The notes beneath the pieces were generated by a model. The model made no database searches. It was given only the letters and a program-made list of their open reading frames with translations, and was not told the origin of the DNA. The translations under genes were made by a program, and so were the position numbers. A stretch of 64,000 bases of DNA from Proteobacteria bacterium UBA2363 (GTDB lineage Bacteria > Pseudomonadota > Gammaproteobacteria > Xanthomonadales > UBA2363), in NCBI GenBank assembly GCA_002344355.1, contig DDTN01000002.1:19593-83592 (forward strand), given 5' to 3'. Each line of letters starts with the position of its first letter. The first letter of the stretch is position 1. Positions 42,025 through 50,396 of this stretch are shown here, one piece after another.

Positions 42025-44769
42025 ATGTCCAGACTCCTGCTGATCGACGGCTCCTCCTACCTGTACCGCGCGTTCCACGCCCTGCCGCCGCTGAGCAACC
42101 GCGACGGCGAGCCGACCGGCGCGCTGTTCGGCGTGTTCAACATGCTGCGCCGGCACCTGGAGGAGGCGCCCGAACACCTGGCCATGGTCATGGACGCCTC
42201 CGGTCCGACCTTCCGCGAGGAACTCGACCCGCAGTACAAGGCCAACCGCCCGCCGATGCCGGACGACCTGCGCGCCCAGGTCCAGCCCCTGCTGGACCTG
42301 GTGACGGCGCTGGGCATCCCGCTGCTGCGGGTGCCCGGCGTCGAGGCCGACGACGTGATCGGCACGCTGGCGCGGCAGGGCCATGCGGCCGGCATGGCGG
42401 TGACCATCTCGACCTCGGACAAGGACTTCGCGCAGCTGGTCGGCGACGGCATCGAGCTGGTCAATACCATGAGCGGCAGCCGGCTCGACCGCGCCGGCGT
42501 CGAGGCGAAGTTCGGCGTGCCGCCCGAGCGCATCGTCGACCTGCTGGCGCTGATGGGCGACAGCATCGACAACGTGCCGGGCGTCGACAAGTGCGGCCCG
42601 AAGACGGCGGCCAAGTGGCTGGCCGAGCACGGCTCGCTGGACGCGGTGATCGCCGCGGCGGACGGCTTCAAGGGCAAGCTCGGCGAGAACCTGCGCGCCG
42701 CGGTGCCGCGGCTGCCGCTCAACCGCGAGCTGGTGACCATCCGCACCGACGTACCCCTGGATGTCGCGCCCGCCGACCTGCACCGCGCCGGGCCGGACCG
42801 CGAGGCGCTGCGCACCATGTACAGCCGCTACGGCTTCACCGCCGCGCTCCGCGAGCTGGATGGCGAGGCCGCCGGCACGCCGGCGGGGTCCGCCACCACC
42901 GGGGCGGCAACCGGCGCGGATCCCGCGCCGCCCGCGGCGAACGGCAACGGCGACCCGGTCGAACGCCATTACGACCTGATCCTCGACGGCGACGCCTGGC
43001 AGGCCTGGCTGGCGCGGCTGCGCCAGGCGCGACGCTTCGCCTTCGATACCGAGACCACCGGGCTCGATCCGCACCGCGCCAGCCTGGTCGGACTGTCGTT
43101 CGCCACCGTCCCGGGCCAGGCCTGCTACGTGCCGCTCGGCCACGACGGCCCGGGCGCACCGGCGCAGCTCGACCCTGCCCGGGTCCTGGCCGACCTGGCG
43201 CCGCTGTTCGCGGACGAGGGCATCGAACGGATCGCCCAGCACGGCAAGTACGACCTGCACGTCCTGCGCCGCGCCGGGCTGCCGGTCGGCGATTTCGCCT
43301 ACGACACCATGCTGGAATCGTACGTGCTCAACGCCACCGCCAGCCGCCACGACATGGACACGCTGGCGGCGCGCCACCTCGGCGTCACCACCATCCGCTA
43401 CGAGGACGTCGCCGGCAAGGGCGCGCGGCAGATCCCGTTCAACCAGGTCGACCTCGACAGCGCCCTGGCCTATGCCGCCGAGGATGCCGACATCACCCTG
43501 CGCCTGCACCAGGCGCTGTGGCCGAGACTGCAGGCCGAGCCGGCCCTGGCCCGGGTGTTCACCGGCATCGAGATGCCGCTGGTGCCGGTGCTCGCGCGCA
43601 TGGAGCGGACCGGCGTCCTGGTCGACACCGGGATGCTGGCGAGCCAGGGCAAGGCCCTGCGCGAACGCATGCGCGAGCTGGAGCTGCAGGCGCACGCCCT
43701 GGCCGGCCGGAGCTTCAGCCTGGACTCGCCGCGGCAGCTGCAGGCGATCCTGTTCGAGGAGCTCGGCCTGCCGGTGACGGTGAAGACCGCGACCGGCCAG
43801 GCGTCCACCAACGAGGAGGCGCTGGAGGCGCTGACCGACCAGCACGCCCTGCCCGGCGTGGTCCTGGAATACCGCGGTCTGGCCAAGCTGGTGTCGACCT
43901 ACATCGACAAGCTGCCGCTGCAGGTGAACCCGGACACCGGCCGGGTCCACACCAGCTATCACCAGGCGGTGGCCGCCACCGGCCGGCTGTCCTCCTCGGA
44001 CCCCAACCTGCAGAACATCCCGGTGCGCACCGCCGAGGGCCGGCGCATCCGCAAGGCCTTCGTGGCGCCCCCGGGCTGGCGCCTGGTCGCCGCCGACTAT
44101 TCGCAGATCGAGCTGCGCATCATGGCCCACCTGTCGGGGGATCCGGGCCTGGTCGAGGCCTTCCGGCTCGGCCACGACATCCACCGCGCCACCGCCGCCG
44201 AGGTCGCCGGCAAGGACATCGCCGCGGTCAGCGCCGAGGAAAGGCGCGCCGCCAAGGCCGTGAACTTCGGTCTGATCTACGGCATGGGCGCGTTCGGCCT
44301 GGCGCGCCAGCTCGGCATCGAGCGGGCGCAGGCGCAGGACTGGATCGACCGCTACTTCGACCGCTACCCGGGGGTCCGCGACTTCATGGAGCGGACCCGC
44401 GTCCAGGCGCGCGAACACGGCTATGTCGAGACCGTGTTCGGCCGGCGGCTCTACCTGAACGACATCGGCGCGCGCAACGCCAACCTGCGCCAGGCCGCCG
44501 AGCGCGCCGCCATCAACGCGCCGATGCAGGGCACCGCCGCCGACATCATCAAGCGCGCGATGATCGCGGTCGACGCCCGCCTTGGCCGCGAGGACGGTCC
44601 GGTGCGGATGATCATGCAGGTCCACGACGAACTGGTCTTCGAGGTCCGTGACGGGCACGTCGAATCGGCCAAGGCCATGATCCGGAAGGAAATGGCCGGT
44701 GCCGCCGAGCTCAGCGTCGAACTCGTCGTCGACGTCGGCGAGGGCGCCGACTGGGACGAAGCCCACTGA
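42025..44769 (+). CDS. polA: DNA polymerase I
   Basis: PolA fills gaps and removes RNA primers in replication and repair. The 914 residues have the three expected domains. The 5'-3' exonuclease (about 1-300) starts RLLLIDGSSYLYRAFHALPP. The 3'-5' exonuclease (about 310-510) keeps its catalytic residues in FAFDTETTGLD, so proofreading should be active. The polymerase (about 520-914) has DYSQIELRIMAHLSGDPGL, the O-helix region KAVNFGLIYGMGAFGL and the catalytic VHDELVFEV. ATG 42025 lies on the predicted transcription start. An sX13-like RNA follows. Confidence 0.97.
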   Translation: MSRLLLIDGSSYLYRAFHALPPLSNRDGEPTGALFGVFNMLRRHLEEAPEHLAMVMDASGPTFREELDPQYKANRPPMPDDLRAQVQPLLDLVTALGIPLLRVPGVEADDVIGTLARQGHAAGMAVTISTSDKDFAQLVGDGIELVNTMSGSRLDRAGVEAKFGVPPERIVDLLALMGDSIDNVPGVDKCGPKTAAKWLAEHGSLDAVIAAADGFKGKLGENLRAAVPRLPLNRELVTIRTDVPLDVAPADLHRAGPDREALRTMYSRYGFTAALRELDGEAAGTPAGSATTGAATGADPAPPAANGNGDPVERHYDLILDGDAWQAWLARLRQARRFAFDTETTGLDPHRASLVGLSFATVPGQACYVPLGHDGPGAPAQLDPARVLADLAPLFADEGIERIAQHGKYDLHVLRRAGLPVGDFAYDTMLESYVLNATASRHDMDTLAARHLGVTTIRYEDVAGKGARQIPFNQVDLDSALAYAAEDADITLRLHQALWPRLQAEPALARVFTGIEMPLVPVLARMERTGVLVDTGMLASQGKALRERMRELELQAHALAGRSFSLDSPRQLQAILFEELGLPVTVKTATGQASTNEEALEALTDQHALPGVVLEYRGLAKLVSTYIDKLPLQVNPDTGRVHTSYHQAVAATGRLSSSDPNLQNIPVRTAEGRRIRKAFVAPPGWRLVAADYSQIELRIMAHLSGDPGLVEAFRLGHDIHRATAAEVAGKDIAAVSAEERRAAKAVNFGLIYGMGAFGLARQLGIERAQAQDWIDRYFDRYPGVRDFMERTRVQAREHGYVETVFGRRLYLNDIGARNANLRQAAERAAINAPMQGTAADIIKRAMIAVDARLGREDGPVRMIMQVHDELVFEVRDGHVESAKAMIRKEMAGAAELSVELVVDVGEGADWDEAH

Positions 44770-44830
44770 CGGCTGAACGCCGCCGCGATCTTCACCGGAA
44801 CTTAAGGATGACCGGCGTATCTATGGTCGC

Positions 44831-44959
44831 GACTGGCCGTGAGGCCCGTCAGGTTCACACTCCTCCCTGGTGAACCGACCAAGACAGGGCTGCTTCCTCC
44901 CCTAGGCAGCCCGGAGTAGCAACAGCCCCGGATGTCCACCCCTGGCGTCCGGGGTTTTT
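44831..44959 (+). ncRNA. sX13-like small RNA downstream of polA
   Basis: A chain of hairpins runs to a clear terminator. The first is 44831-44850 (GAC and GGCC pairs). The second pairs 44852-44858 with 44870-44876 and has the loop ACTCCTCCCTG. The third pairs 44887-44893 with 44906-44912 and has the loop TTCCTCCCCTAG. The pyrimidine-rich loops could pair with ribosome binding sites. sX13 of Xanthomonas is, as I recall, a roughly 115-base RNA next to polA with C-rich hairpin loops, which fits in place and form. The 5' end is set by a -10-like TATCTA at 44818-44823 and is approximate. Confidence 0.75.
44926..44959 (+). terminator. Intrinsic terminator of the sX13-like RNA
   Basis: CCCCGGATGTCC pairs with GGCGTCCGGGG (one wobble pair and a bulged T) and is followed by TTTTT at 44955-44959. 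It is one of the few textbook intrinsic terminators in the window. Confidence 0.85.
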
Positions 44960-45065
44960 CATTTCCAGGACCGGCTGCCTGTCCGTGCGCCTGCCGGCGA
45001 TCGGGCCCGGTCCGGTGGCGCCCCGGCCCCGCCCGCCCGGCCGGGCGCGGTTCCGGAAACCCGCC

Positions 45066-45071
45066 TAGACT
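45066..45071 (+). promoter_or_regulatory. -10 element upstream of the MgtC-family gene
   Basis: TAGACT, 27 bases before ATG 45099, would give a leader of about 20 bases that contains GGGAAG as ribosome binding site. No clear -35 box. Confidence 0.4.
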
Positions 45072-45098
45072 TGCCGGCGTCAACGGGAAGCGCACGCG

Positions 45099-45581
45099 AT
45101 GGACGTCTGGTTGCAGCAGGACCTGCAGATCCTCTCGAGGGTGGTGGTGGCGATGGTCCTGGGCGGCCTGATCGGGCTGGAACGGGAGACCCGGCGCAAG
45201 CCGGCGGGCTTGCGCACCCACATGCTGATCGCCGGCGCCGCCGCCCTGATCGTCGGCCTCGGCGACGTCCTGGCCGAGACCTTCATGCGCGAGCGCTATG
45301 CCGGCATCCTGCAGGTCGATCCGGTGCGCCTGATCGAGGCGGTGATCGCCTGCGTCGGCTTCATCGGCGCCGGCACCATCCTGCGCAGCGCCCGGCAGGA
45401 CCATGTGCTGGGCCTGACCACCGCGGTGTCGCTGCTGATGGCGGCCTCGATCGGCATCGCCACCGGCCTGGCCCGCTACGGCCTGGCCGCTGGCGTCGCC
45501 GTGCTCAGCCTGCTGGTGCTGGTGGTGTTCAGCTGGCTGGAGCGCAGGCTGCCGCGCGTCGACGGGGATCCCCGGGGATAA
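45099..45581 (+). CDS. MgtC/SapB family membrane protein
   Basis: The 160-residue protein has four or five spans and the family signature VVVAMVLGGLIGLERE followed by RRKPAGLRTHMLIAGAAAL. The segment VIACVGFIGAGTILRS is also typical. MgtC proteins in pathogens support growth in low magnesium or inside phagocytes and modulate the ATP synthase. In free-living bacteria the role is less clear. This one has only the membrane domain, without the C-terminal ACT-like domain of longer members. It is convergent with hemF, 15 bases away. Confidence 0.9.
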   Translation: MDVWLQQDLQILSRVVVAMVLGGLIGLERETRRKPAGLRTHMLIAGAAALIVGLGDVLAETFMRERYAGILQVDPVRLIEAVIACVGFIGAGTILRSARQDHVLGLTTAVSLLMAASIGIATGLARYGLAAGVAVLSLLVLVVFSWLERRLPRVDGDPRG

Positions 45582-45596
45582 GGCCCGGGCGGCGGC

Positions 45597-46529
45597 CTAC
45601 AGCCAGTCGCGCGGCACCAGGTAGTCGGCCAGGCGCGCCTCCGGCGAGCCGGGCTCGGGTTGCCAGCCGTATTCCCAGCGCACCAGCGGCGGCAGGCTCA
45701 TCAGGATCGATTCGGTGCGCCCGCCGCTCTGCAGGCCGAACAGGGTGCCGCGGTCGAACACCAGGTTGAACTCGACGTAGCGACCGCGCCGGTAGAGCTG
45801 GAACTGCCGCTCGCGCTCGCCCCAGGGCGTGTCCCGGCGCCGCGCCACCAGGGGCAGGTAGGCGTCCAGGAAGCCCTCGCCGACGGCCCGGGTGTACGCG
45901 AAGCTGCGCTCGAAGCCGTCCTCGTTGAGGTCGTCGTAGAACAGGCCGCCGACGCCGCGGGTCTCGCCGCGGTGGCGCAGGAAGAAGTACTCGTCGCACC
46001 AGCGCTTGTGGGCCCGGTAGCGCCCGATGCCGCCGAACGGCGCGCACAGGCCGGCCGCGACCTGGTGCCAGTGGCGCACGTCCTCGTCGAACGGATAGAA
46101 CGGCGTCAGGTCGAAGCCGCCGCCGAACCACCACACCGGCTCGCCGCCGGCAGGCCGCGCCTCGAAGTAGCGCACGTTCATGTGCGTGGTCGGCAGGTAG
46201 GGATTGCGCGGGTGGAACACCAGCGACACCCCCATCGCCCGCCACGGCGCGCCGGCCAGGGCCGGCCGGCTGGCGCTGGCCGCCGGCGGCAGGCGTTCGC
46301 CGTGGACTTCGGAGAAACCGACACCGGCCTGTTCGAACACGGCGCCGTCGCGCAGCACGCGCGAGCGGCCGCCACCCCCTTCGGGACGCTGCCACTGGTC
46401 CTCCTGGAACCGGGCACCGCCATCGGCAGCCGCCACCGCGATGCAGATGCGGTCCTGCAGCCCGCGCAGGAAGGCCTGGACGGCGGCGGCGTCCGGGGCG
46501 CCGCCGGCCGGCTCGCCGGTCGGGTTCAG
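45597..46529 (-). CDS. hemF: Oxygen-dependent coproporphyrinogen III oxidase, probably with a CTG start
   Basis: HemF converts coproporphyrinogen III to protoporphyrinogen IX with oxygen in heme synthesis. The signatures HMNVRYFEARP, WWFGGGFDLTPFYPFDEDV and GVGGLFYDDLNEDGF are complete to the end. Conserved sequence begins at AVQAFLRGLQDRIC, yet no ATG, GTG or TTG precedes it in frame. The first GTG is at residue 32, inside the conserved part. CTG at 46529 has GGAGG seven bases upstream and overlaps the upstream TGA as CTGA, in the manner of the ATGA overlaps elsewhere. From there the protein has 310 residues, close to E. coli HemF (299). Confidence 0.9.
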   Translation of the reverse strand: MNPTGEPAGGAPDAAAVQAFLRGLQDRICIAVAAADGGARFQEDQWQRPEGGGGRSRVLRDGAVFEQAGVGFSEVHGERLPPAASASRPALAGAPWRAMGVSLVFHPRNPYLPTTHMNVRYFEARPAGGEPVWWFGGGFDLTPFYPFDEDVRHWHQVAAGLCAPFGGIGRYRAHKRWCDEYFFLRHRGETRGVGGLFYDDLNEDGFERSFAYTRAVGEGFLDAYLPLVARRRDTPWGERERQFQLYRRGRYVEFNLVFDRGTLFGLQSGGRTESILMSLPPLVRWEYGWQPEPGSPEARLADYLVPRDWL

Positions 46530-46924
46530 ATCGAGGCCTCCTGCAGCTTCAGCCGGATCTCCTGGGCGAGCAGGGACAGCCAGCTGTTGTAGTTGCGATG
46601 GATGAGCCGCGTGCCGCCGCGTCCGGTGCGTTCCTCGAGATTGCTGCTGTCGATGTGGCGGATGCGGATCTCGCGCGCGTCGTACTCGATGGCGATGCGC
46701 GCCGAATGCGCGCGGACGTTGACGCGACCTTCGATGCGGCCCTCGGCCTCGTCTTCGATCAGCCAGGTGCGGGCGGTCATGGCCAGCTTGATCGCACGCA
46801 CCACCTGGTCCATCGCCAGGGTCGCCGGGACCGGGATCGGCTCGGGGATCGCCAGGGGCGCCTTGCGCGCCTCGACGAGGCCTGCCGGCAGCAGCAGCAG
46901 GACGGACACCAGCAAACGGGACAT
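46526..46924 (-). CDS. Small exported protein of unknown function upstream of hemF
   Basis: The 132-residue product has a signal peptide (SRLLVSVLLLLPAGLVEA) and a domain of about 100 residues with alternating strands: VVRAIKLAMTARTWLIEDEA, IEGRVNVRAHSARIAIEYDA and NYNSWLSLLAQEIRLKLQEA. Similar small proteins occur widely in this order without known function. AAGGAG five bases before ATG 46924 is a good ribosome binding site. Its TGA overlaps the probable CTG start of hemF, so hemF translation is likely to depend on it. Confidence 0.82.
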   Translation of the reverse strand: MSRLLVSVLLLLPAGLVEARKAPLAIPEPIPVPATLAMDQVVRAIKLAMTARTWLIEDEAEGRIEGRVNVRAHSARIAIEYDAREIRIRHIDSSNLEERTGRGGTRLIHRNYNSWLSLLAQEIRLKLQEASI

Positions 46925-47084
46925 GGCGACTCCTTGGGTTCGGTTCGGGAGCGGGGTCCGGGCCGTCGGCCGGACGCGCCCGGAAGGCGGCACGGCGCAG
47001 ACCGGCGGGCCGGGTTCGCGACGGCGGCCATGGTAGCCCACGCCGCCCGCTGCATCGCAGCAGGACGGCTGGCATCCGCCCCCG

Positions 47085-47090
47085 TATGCT
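47085..47090 (+). promoter_or_regulatory. -10 element of the fakAB-like gene, near-leaderless
   Basis: TATGCT ends nine bases before ATG 47100, leaving a predicted leader of only about three bases. No ribosome binding site is present. Confidence 0.5.
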
Positions 47091-47099
47091 GCGCCGCCT

Positions 47100-48941
47100 A
47101 TGCACGCCTCCGCCGACCCGTCCGATCCCCGCCTGCGCCTGAGCGGCAGCCGACTGAAGGCGGCCCTGATCGCCGGTTGCCGCAGGGTGCTGTCGCGTCG
47201 CGACTACCTCAACCGGATCAACGTGTTCCCGGTGCCCGACGGCGATACCGGCAGCAACCTCGCGTTCACCCTGGCGGCCGTGCTCGGCAGCGCGCGGCGC
47301 GACCGCGGCGGCGATGTCGGCACCGTCCTGCGCCAGGTCGCGCGCGAGGCGGTCGACGGCGCGCGCGGCAACTCCGGTGCGATCTTCGCGCAGTTCTTCC
47401 AGGGCCTTGCCGACGCCGTCGGCAACCGCCGCGAGGTCGATGCCGGCCAGCTCGCCGTGGCCGCGCAGTCGGCCGCGCAGTCGGCGCGGGCGTGCCTGGC
47501 GCAACCCCGGGAAGGCACCATCCTCAGCGTCATCAGCGACTTCGCCAGCGAACTCAGGGGCCAGGCCGAACGCGGCGTGCAGGACCTCGGCGCGGTGTTC
47601 AGGGCCGCCCTGCAGCGGGCGCGGGCGTCTCTGGCGGCGACCCCGCAGCAGTTGCCGGTGCTGCGCGCCGCCGGCGTGGTCGATGCCGGCGCCGCCGGCT
47701 TCGTCGATTTCCTGGAGGGGGTCGACGACCTGATCGCGCGCGGCCGCGACGCCCTGCGGCTGCCACCGGAACTGCGCGAATTCGCCGGCGGCGGCAACGC
47801 CGAGGTCCACCTGGAGTCGGTCGAGACCGCGAGTCCGTTCCGCTACTGCACCGAGTGCTCGCTGACCGGCAGCGACCTCGACCCGGCTCGGGTACGCGCC
47901 GCCCTTTCGGCGCTGGCGCTGGATTCGCTGGTGGTCGCCGGCGGCCGCGACCGGGTCCGCGTGCATGCCCACATCGACCAGCCGAACCGCCTGTTCGAGG
48001 CCCTCGCCGGGCTCGGGTCGGTCAGCCAGCGCAAGGCCGACGACATGCAGGCGCAGGCGCGGCTGCGGGCGGCGCCGTTCCAGCCGGTGCGCGTGGTGGT
48101 CGACTCCGCGGCCGACCTGCCGCCCGGCCAGGCCGAGCTGCTCGGCATCACCGTGGTGCCGGTGCGGGTGAACTTCGGGGACGAGGACTTCATGGACCGG
48201 ATCACCCTGGCGCCGGCCGAGCTGTACGCCCGGCTGCGCGCCGATCCGACGCCGCCGCGCACCAGCCAGCCGCCACCGGGCGACTTCCGGCGCGCCTACG
48301 AGCTGGTGCTGGCGCATTGCCGCGACATCGTCTCGGTCAGCCTGTCCAGCCAGGTCTCGGGCACCTTCCAGGCCGCCGCGACCGCCGCCCGCGAGGCCGG
48401 CGCCGGGCGCATCCATGTCGTCGACACCCTGAACGTGTCGGCCGGCCAGGCCCTGGTGGCGATCCGCGCCGCCGAGGTCGCCGCCGCCGGCGCCGACCTG
48501 ACCGGCGTGCAGGACGCGGTGCGCACGGCGATGGCCGGCACGCGCACCTACGGCATGATCCCGGACCTGCGCTACGGCGTCGCCGGCGGTCGCCTGCCGC
48601 CGCTGCTCAAGCGCATCGCCGACTGGTTCGGGCTGACCCTGCTGGTCACCGACCGCGGCGGCAAGGTCAAGCCGTTCCGCGCCCTGCGCGGCGGCACCGC
48701 GCTCGCCGAACGGTTCGCGGCCGTGGTCGCCGGCCGGGCGCGCGGCGCCGACCGCTGGCGCGCCATCGTCGGCCACTGCGATGCGCCCGACCAGGCCGCG
48801 ACCCTGGCCGGCGCCCTTCGCGAGCGGATCCCCGGGCTCGACACCGTCTGGGTCACCGAGAACGGCCCGGCGATCGGCGCCCATGCCGGCCCCGGCACCC
48901 TGGTCGTCGGCCTGCAGCCACTGGCCGACCCGGGGCCGTGA
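47100..48941 (+). CDS. Fused FakA-FakB-like fatty-acid kinase (DAK2/DhaL plus DegV)
   Basis: In Firmicutes, FakB (DegV fold) presents a fatty acid and FakA phosphorylates it to acyl phosphate. Here one 613-residue chain has both. The DhaL ATP domain has DGDTG at 47-51 and ARGNSG at 88-93. The FakA middle domain follows (PFRYCTECSLTG to VRVHAHIDQPN). From about residue 330 a DegV domain runs from VRVVVDSAADLP through RTSQPPPGDF to SLSSQVSGTFQAA and YGMIPDLRY. The next gene, plsY, overlaps its stop codon and encodes the enzyme that uses acyl phosphate. The coupled order strongly suggests incorporation of exogenous or recycled fatty acids. Confidence 0.9.
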   Translation: MHASADPSDPRLRLSGSRLKAALIAGCRRVLSRRDYLNRINVFPVPDGDTGSNLAFTLAAVLGSARRDRGGDVGTVLRQVAREAVDGARGNSGAIFAQFFQGLADAVGNRREVDAGQLAVAAQSAAQSARACLAQPREGTILSVISDFASELRGQAERGVQDLGAVFRAALQRARASLAATPQQLPVLRAAGVVDAGAAGFVDFLEGVDDLIARGRDALRLPPELREFAGGGNAEVHLESVETASPFRYCTECSLTGSDLDPARVRAALSALALDSLVVAGGRDRVRVHAHIDQPNRLFEALAGLGSVSQRKADDMQAQARLRAAPFQPVRVVVDSAADLPPGQAELLGITVVPVRVNFGDEDFMDRITLAPAELYARLRADPTPPRTSQPPPGDFRRAYELVLAHCRDIVSVSLSSQVSGTFQAAATAAREAGAGRIHVVDTLNVSAGQALVAIRAAEVAAAGADLTGVQDAVRTAMAGTRTYGMIPDLRYGVAGGRLPPLLKRIADWFGLTLLVTDRGGKVKPFRALRGGTALAERFAAVVAGRARGADRWRAIVGHCDAPDQAATLAGALRERIPGLDTVWVTENGPAIGAHAGPGTLVVGLQPLADPGP

Positions 48942-49582
48942 CCGCCCTTGCGATCAAGCTGCTGCTGTCCTACCTGCTGGGCAGCGTGGTCGGCAGCCTG
49001 CTGCTCGGGCGCCTGCGCGGCGTCGACATCCGCACCGCCGGCAGCGGCAACGCCGGCGCCACCAACGCCCTGCGCACCCAGGGCCGGGCGTTCGCGCTGG
49101 CGGTGGCGGCGATCGACGTCGGCAAGGGCGTGCTGGCCGCGCTGGTGGTGGCGCGCCTGCCGTGGTTCGGCCCCGACCCGCTGACGCCCGCGGCCACCGG
49201 CCTGGCCTGCGGCCTGGCCGCGGCGCTCGGCCACTGCTATCCGCTGTGGCACGGCCTGCGCGGCGGCAAGGGCGCGGGCACCGCCTTCGGTGCCGCGCTC
49301 GCGCTGTTCCCGGGGCTGGCGCTGGTGATGCTGCTGGCCTGGCTGCTGGTGCTCGGCACCACCGGCTATGTCGGCCTGGCCACCGTGGTCGCCGGTCTGG
49401 CGTTCCCCCTGGCGATGGCGTTCTCGCCCTGGCGCGCCGATCCCGCCCTGCTGGCGCTGGCGCTGGCCGCAGGACTCCTGCTGCTGTGGACGCACCGCGG
49501 CAACCTGGCCCGGCTGCGGGACGGCAGCGAACTGCGCTTCGAACGCGCGCGGGTGCTGGCGCGGCTGCTGCGCAGGCCCTGA
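48938..49582 (+). CDS. plsY: Acyl-phosphate:glycerol-3-phosphate acyltransferase
   Basis: PlsY is an inner-membrane enzyme that transfers an acyl group from acyl phosphate to glycerol 3-phosphate, the first step of phospholipid synthesis. The 214 residues show its motifs: GSGNAGATNALRT, then IDVGKG, then CYPLWHGLRGGKGAGTAFGA, with five to seven spans. GTG 48938 overlaps the TGA of the kinase gene (GTGA), so the two proteins should be made together. A separate PlsX route to acyl phosphate is expected elsewhere in the genome but is not in this window. Confidence 0.95.
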   Translation: MTALAIKLLLSYLLGSVVGSLLLGRLRGVDIRTAGSGNAGATNALRTQGRAFALAVAAIDVGKGVLAALVVARLPWFGPDPLTPAATGLACGLAAALGHCYPLWHGLRGGKGAGTAFGAALALFPGLALVMLLAWLLVLGTTGYVGLATVVAGLAFPLAMAFSPWRADPALLALALAAGLLLLWTHRGNLARLRDGSELRFERARVLARLLRRP

Positions 49583-49583
49583 C

Positions 49584-49600
49584 CCGGCGGGTACCGCCGG
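49584..49600. terminator. Hairpin between convergent genes
   Basis: CCGGCGG at 49584-49590 pairs with CCGCCGG at 49594-49600 around GTA, between plsY and the convergent MliC lipoprotein gene. No T tract. Confidence 0.45.
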
Positions 49601-49606
49601 CGCGCC

Positions 49607-50266
49607 TCAGTCCGCCAGGAAACGGCCGCAACCGGCCAGGCTGCGCGCGCCGACGCGCAGCCGAGCGGTCATCTCGAAGGCCTCGCCGCTCATCACGTCG
49701 GTGCAGGGCTCGGGGCTGATGCGCAGTTCCACCGCTTCGCCGCCGGAGTCCCCGGCGACGCCGGCGGCATCGGCCAGGCGCCGGGTCGGCTCGATGCGCA
49801 GGGTACGGGCACCGTAGTCGAGCTGCACTTCCAGCCAGGCCGCCGGACCCGGCCCCAGTTCCGCGACCCAGCCAGGCTCCTGGCCGACGGCGCGGAAGGC
49901 GGCGCCGCGGTCCTGCGCCTGCCGCCAGGGATCCACCGCCTCCAGCCGGCACTCGCTGGAGACGCCATCGAGCCGGAGCCGCGCCTCGCTGCCGCGGCTC
50001 CAGAATTCGTCGGCGCCCTGCGCGTAGCGCGCGCCGGAGGCGGCGACCACGGCCGGCAACACCCAGGTGCGATCGGCAATCCGCAGCTCGACCTCGCCGG
50101 GACGGAAGCGCGCCAGCACCCGGTCGTCGCCGCAGCGGAACGCCTGCGGTTCCGGATCGGCGCCATCGACCTGGCGCTCCGGCTGGACCGCGCATCCGGC
50201 GAGGGCGAGGGCAACAGCAAGGGCGCTTGCCGGCAGCGGCGCGCGCAACGGACGGATCGTCGGCAT
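49607..50266 (-). CDS. Lipoprotein with MliC-type lysozyme-inhibitor and COG3650-type domains
   Basis: The 219-residue product has a lipobox (ALALAGC), an MliC-like beta-barrel region (FRCGDDRVLARFRPGEVELR to YAQGADEFWSRGSEARLRLD) and a second domain. The second domain starts FRAVGQEPGWVAELGPG and ends DVMSGEAFEMTARLRVGA then LAGCGRFLAD, as in COG3650 proteins. MliC proteins inhibit C-type lysozyme and protect peptidoglycan. The inhibitory loop (usually with a serine and a lysine) is not clearly identifiable here, so activity is uncertain. GGAG precedes ATG 50266. Confidence 0.8.
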   Translation of the reverse strand: MPTIRPLRAPLPASALAVALALAGCAVQPERQVDGADPEPQAFRCGDDRVLARFRPGEVELRIADRTWVLPAVVAASGARYAQGADEFWSRGSEARLRLDGVSSECRLEAVDPWRQAQDRGAAFRAVGQEPGWVAELGPGPAAWLEVQLDYGARTLRIEPTRRLADAAGVAGDSGGEAVELRISPEPCTDVMSGEAFEMTARLRVGARSLAGCGRFLAD

Positions 50267-50384
50267 GCGGTTCTCCTCATCGGGCCCGGGCCGGGCGGCC
50301 TGCGCCGGCCTTCGGCATGATCGCCCAACACGGGCATCTGGACCAGTGGACCTGTCCGGCCGGCGGCCGCCGCCGATCCCGGGC

Positions 50385-50390
50385 TACACT
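50385..50390 (+). promoter_or_regulatory. -10 element of the MOSC gene, leaderless arrangement
   Basis: TACACT ends six bases before GTG 50397, exactly the geometry seen at polA. A leaderless mRNA starting at the GTG is predicted. Confidence 0.55.
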
Positions 50391-50396
50391 GGCTAG

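Noticed and set aside
45597..48884. Single 1095-codon minus-strand open frame
   Set aside because: Only the part from 46529 down is hemF. The rest is antisense to the fakAB-like gene and has no family features; long antisense frames are usual at this GC content.
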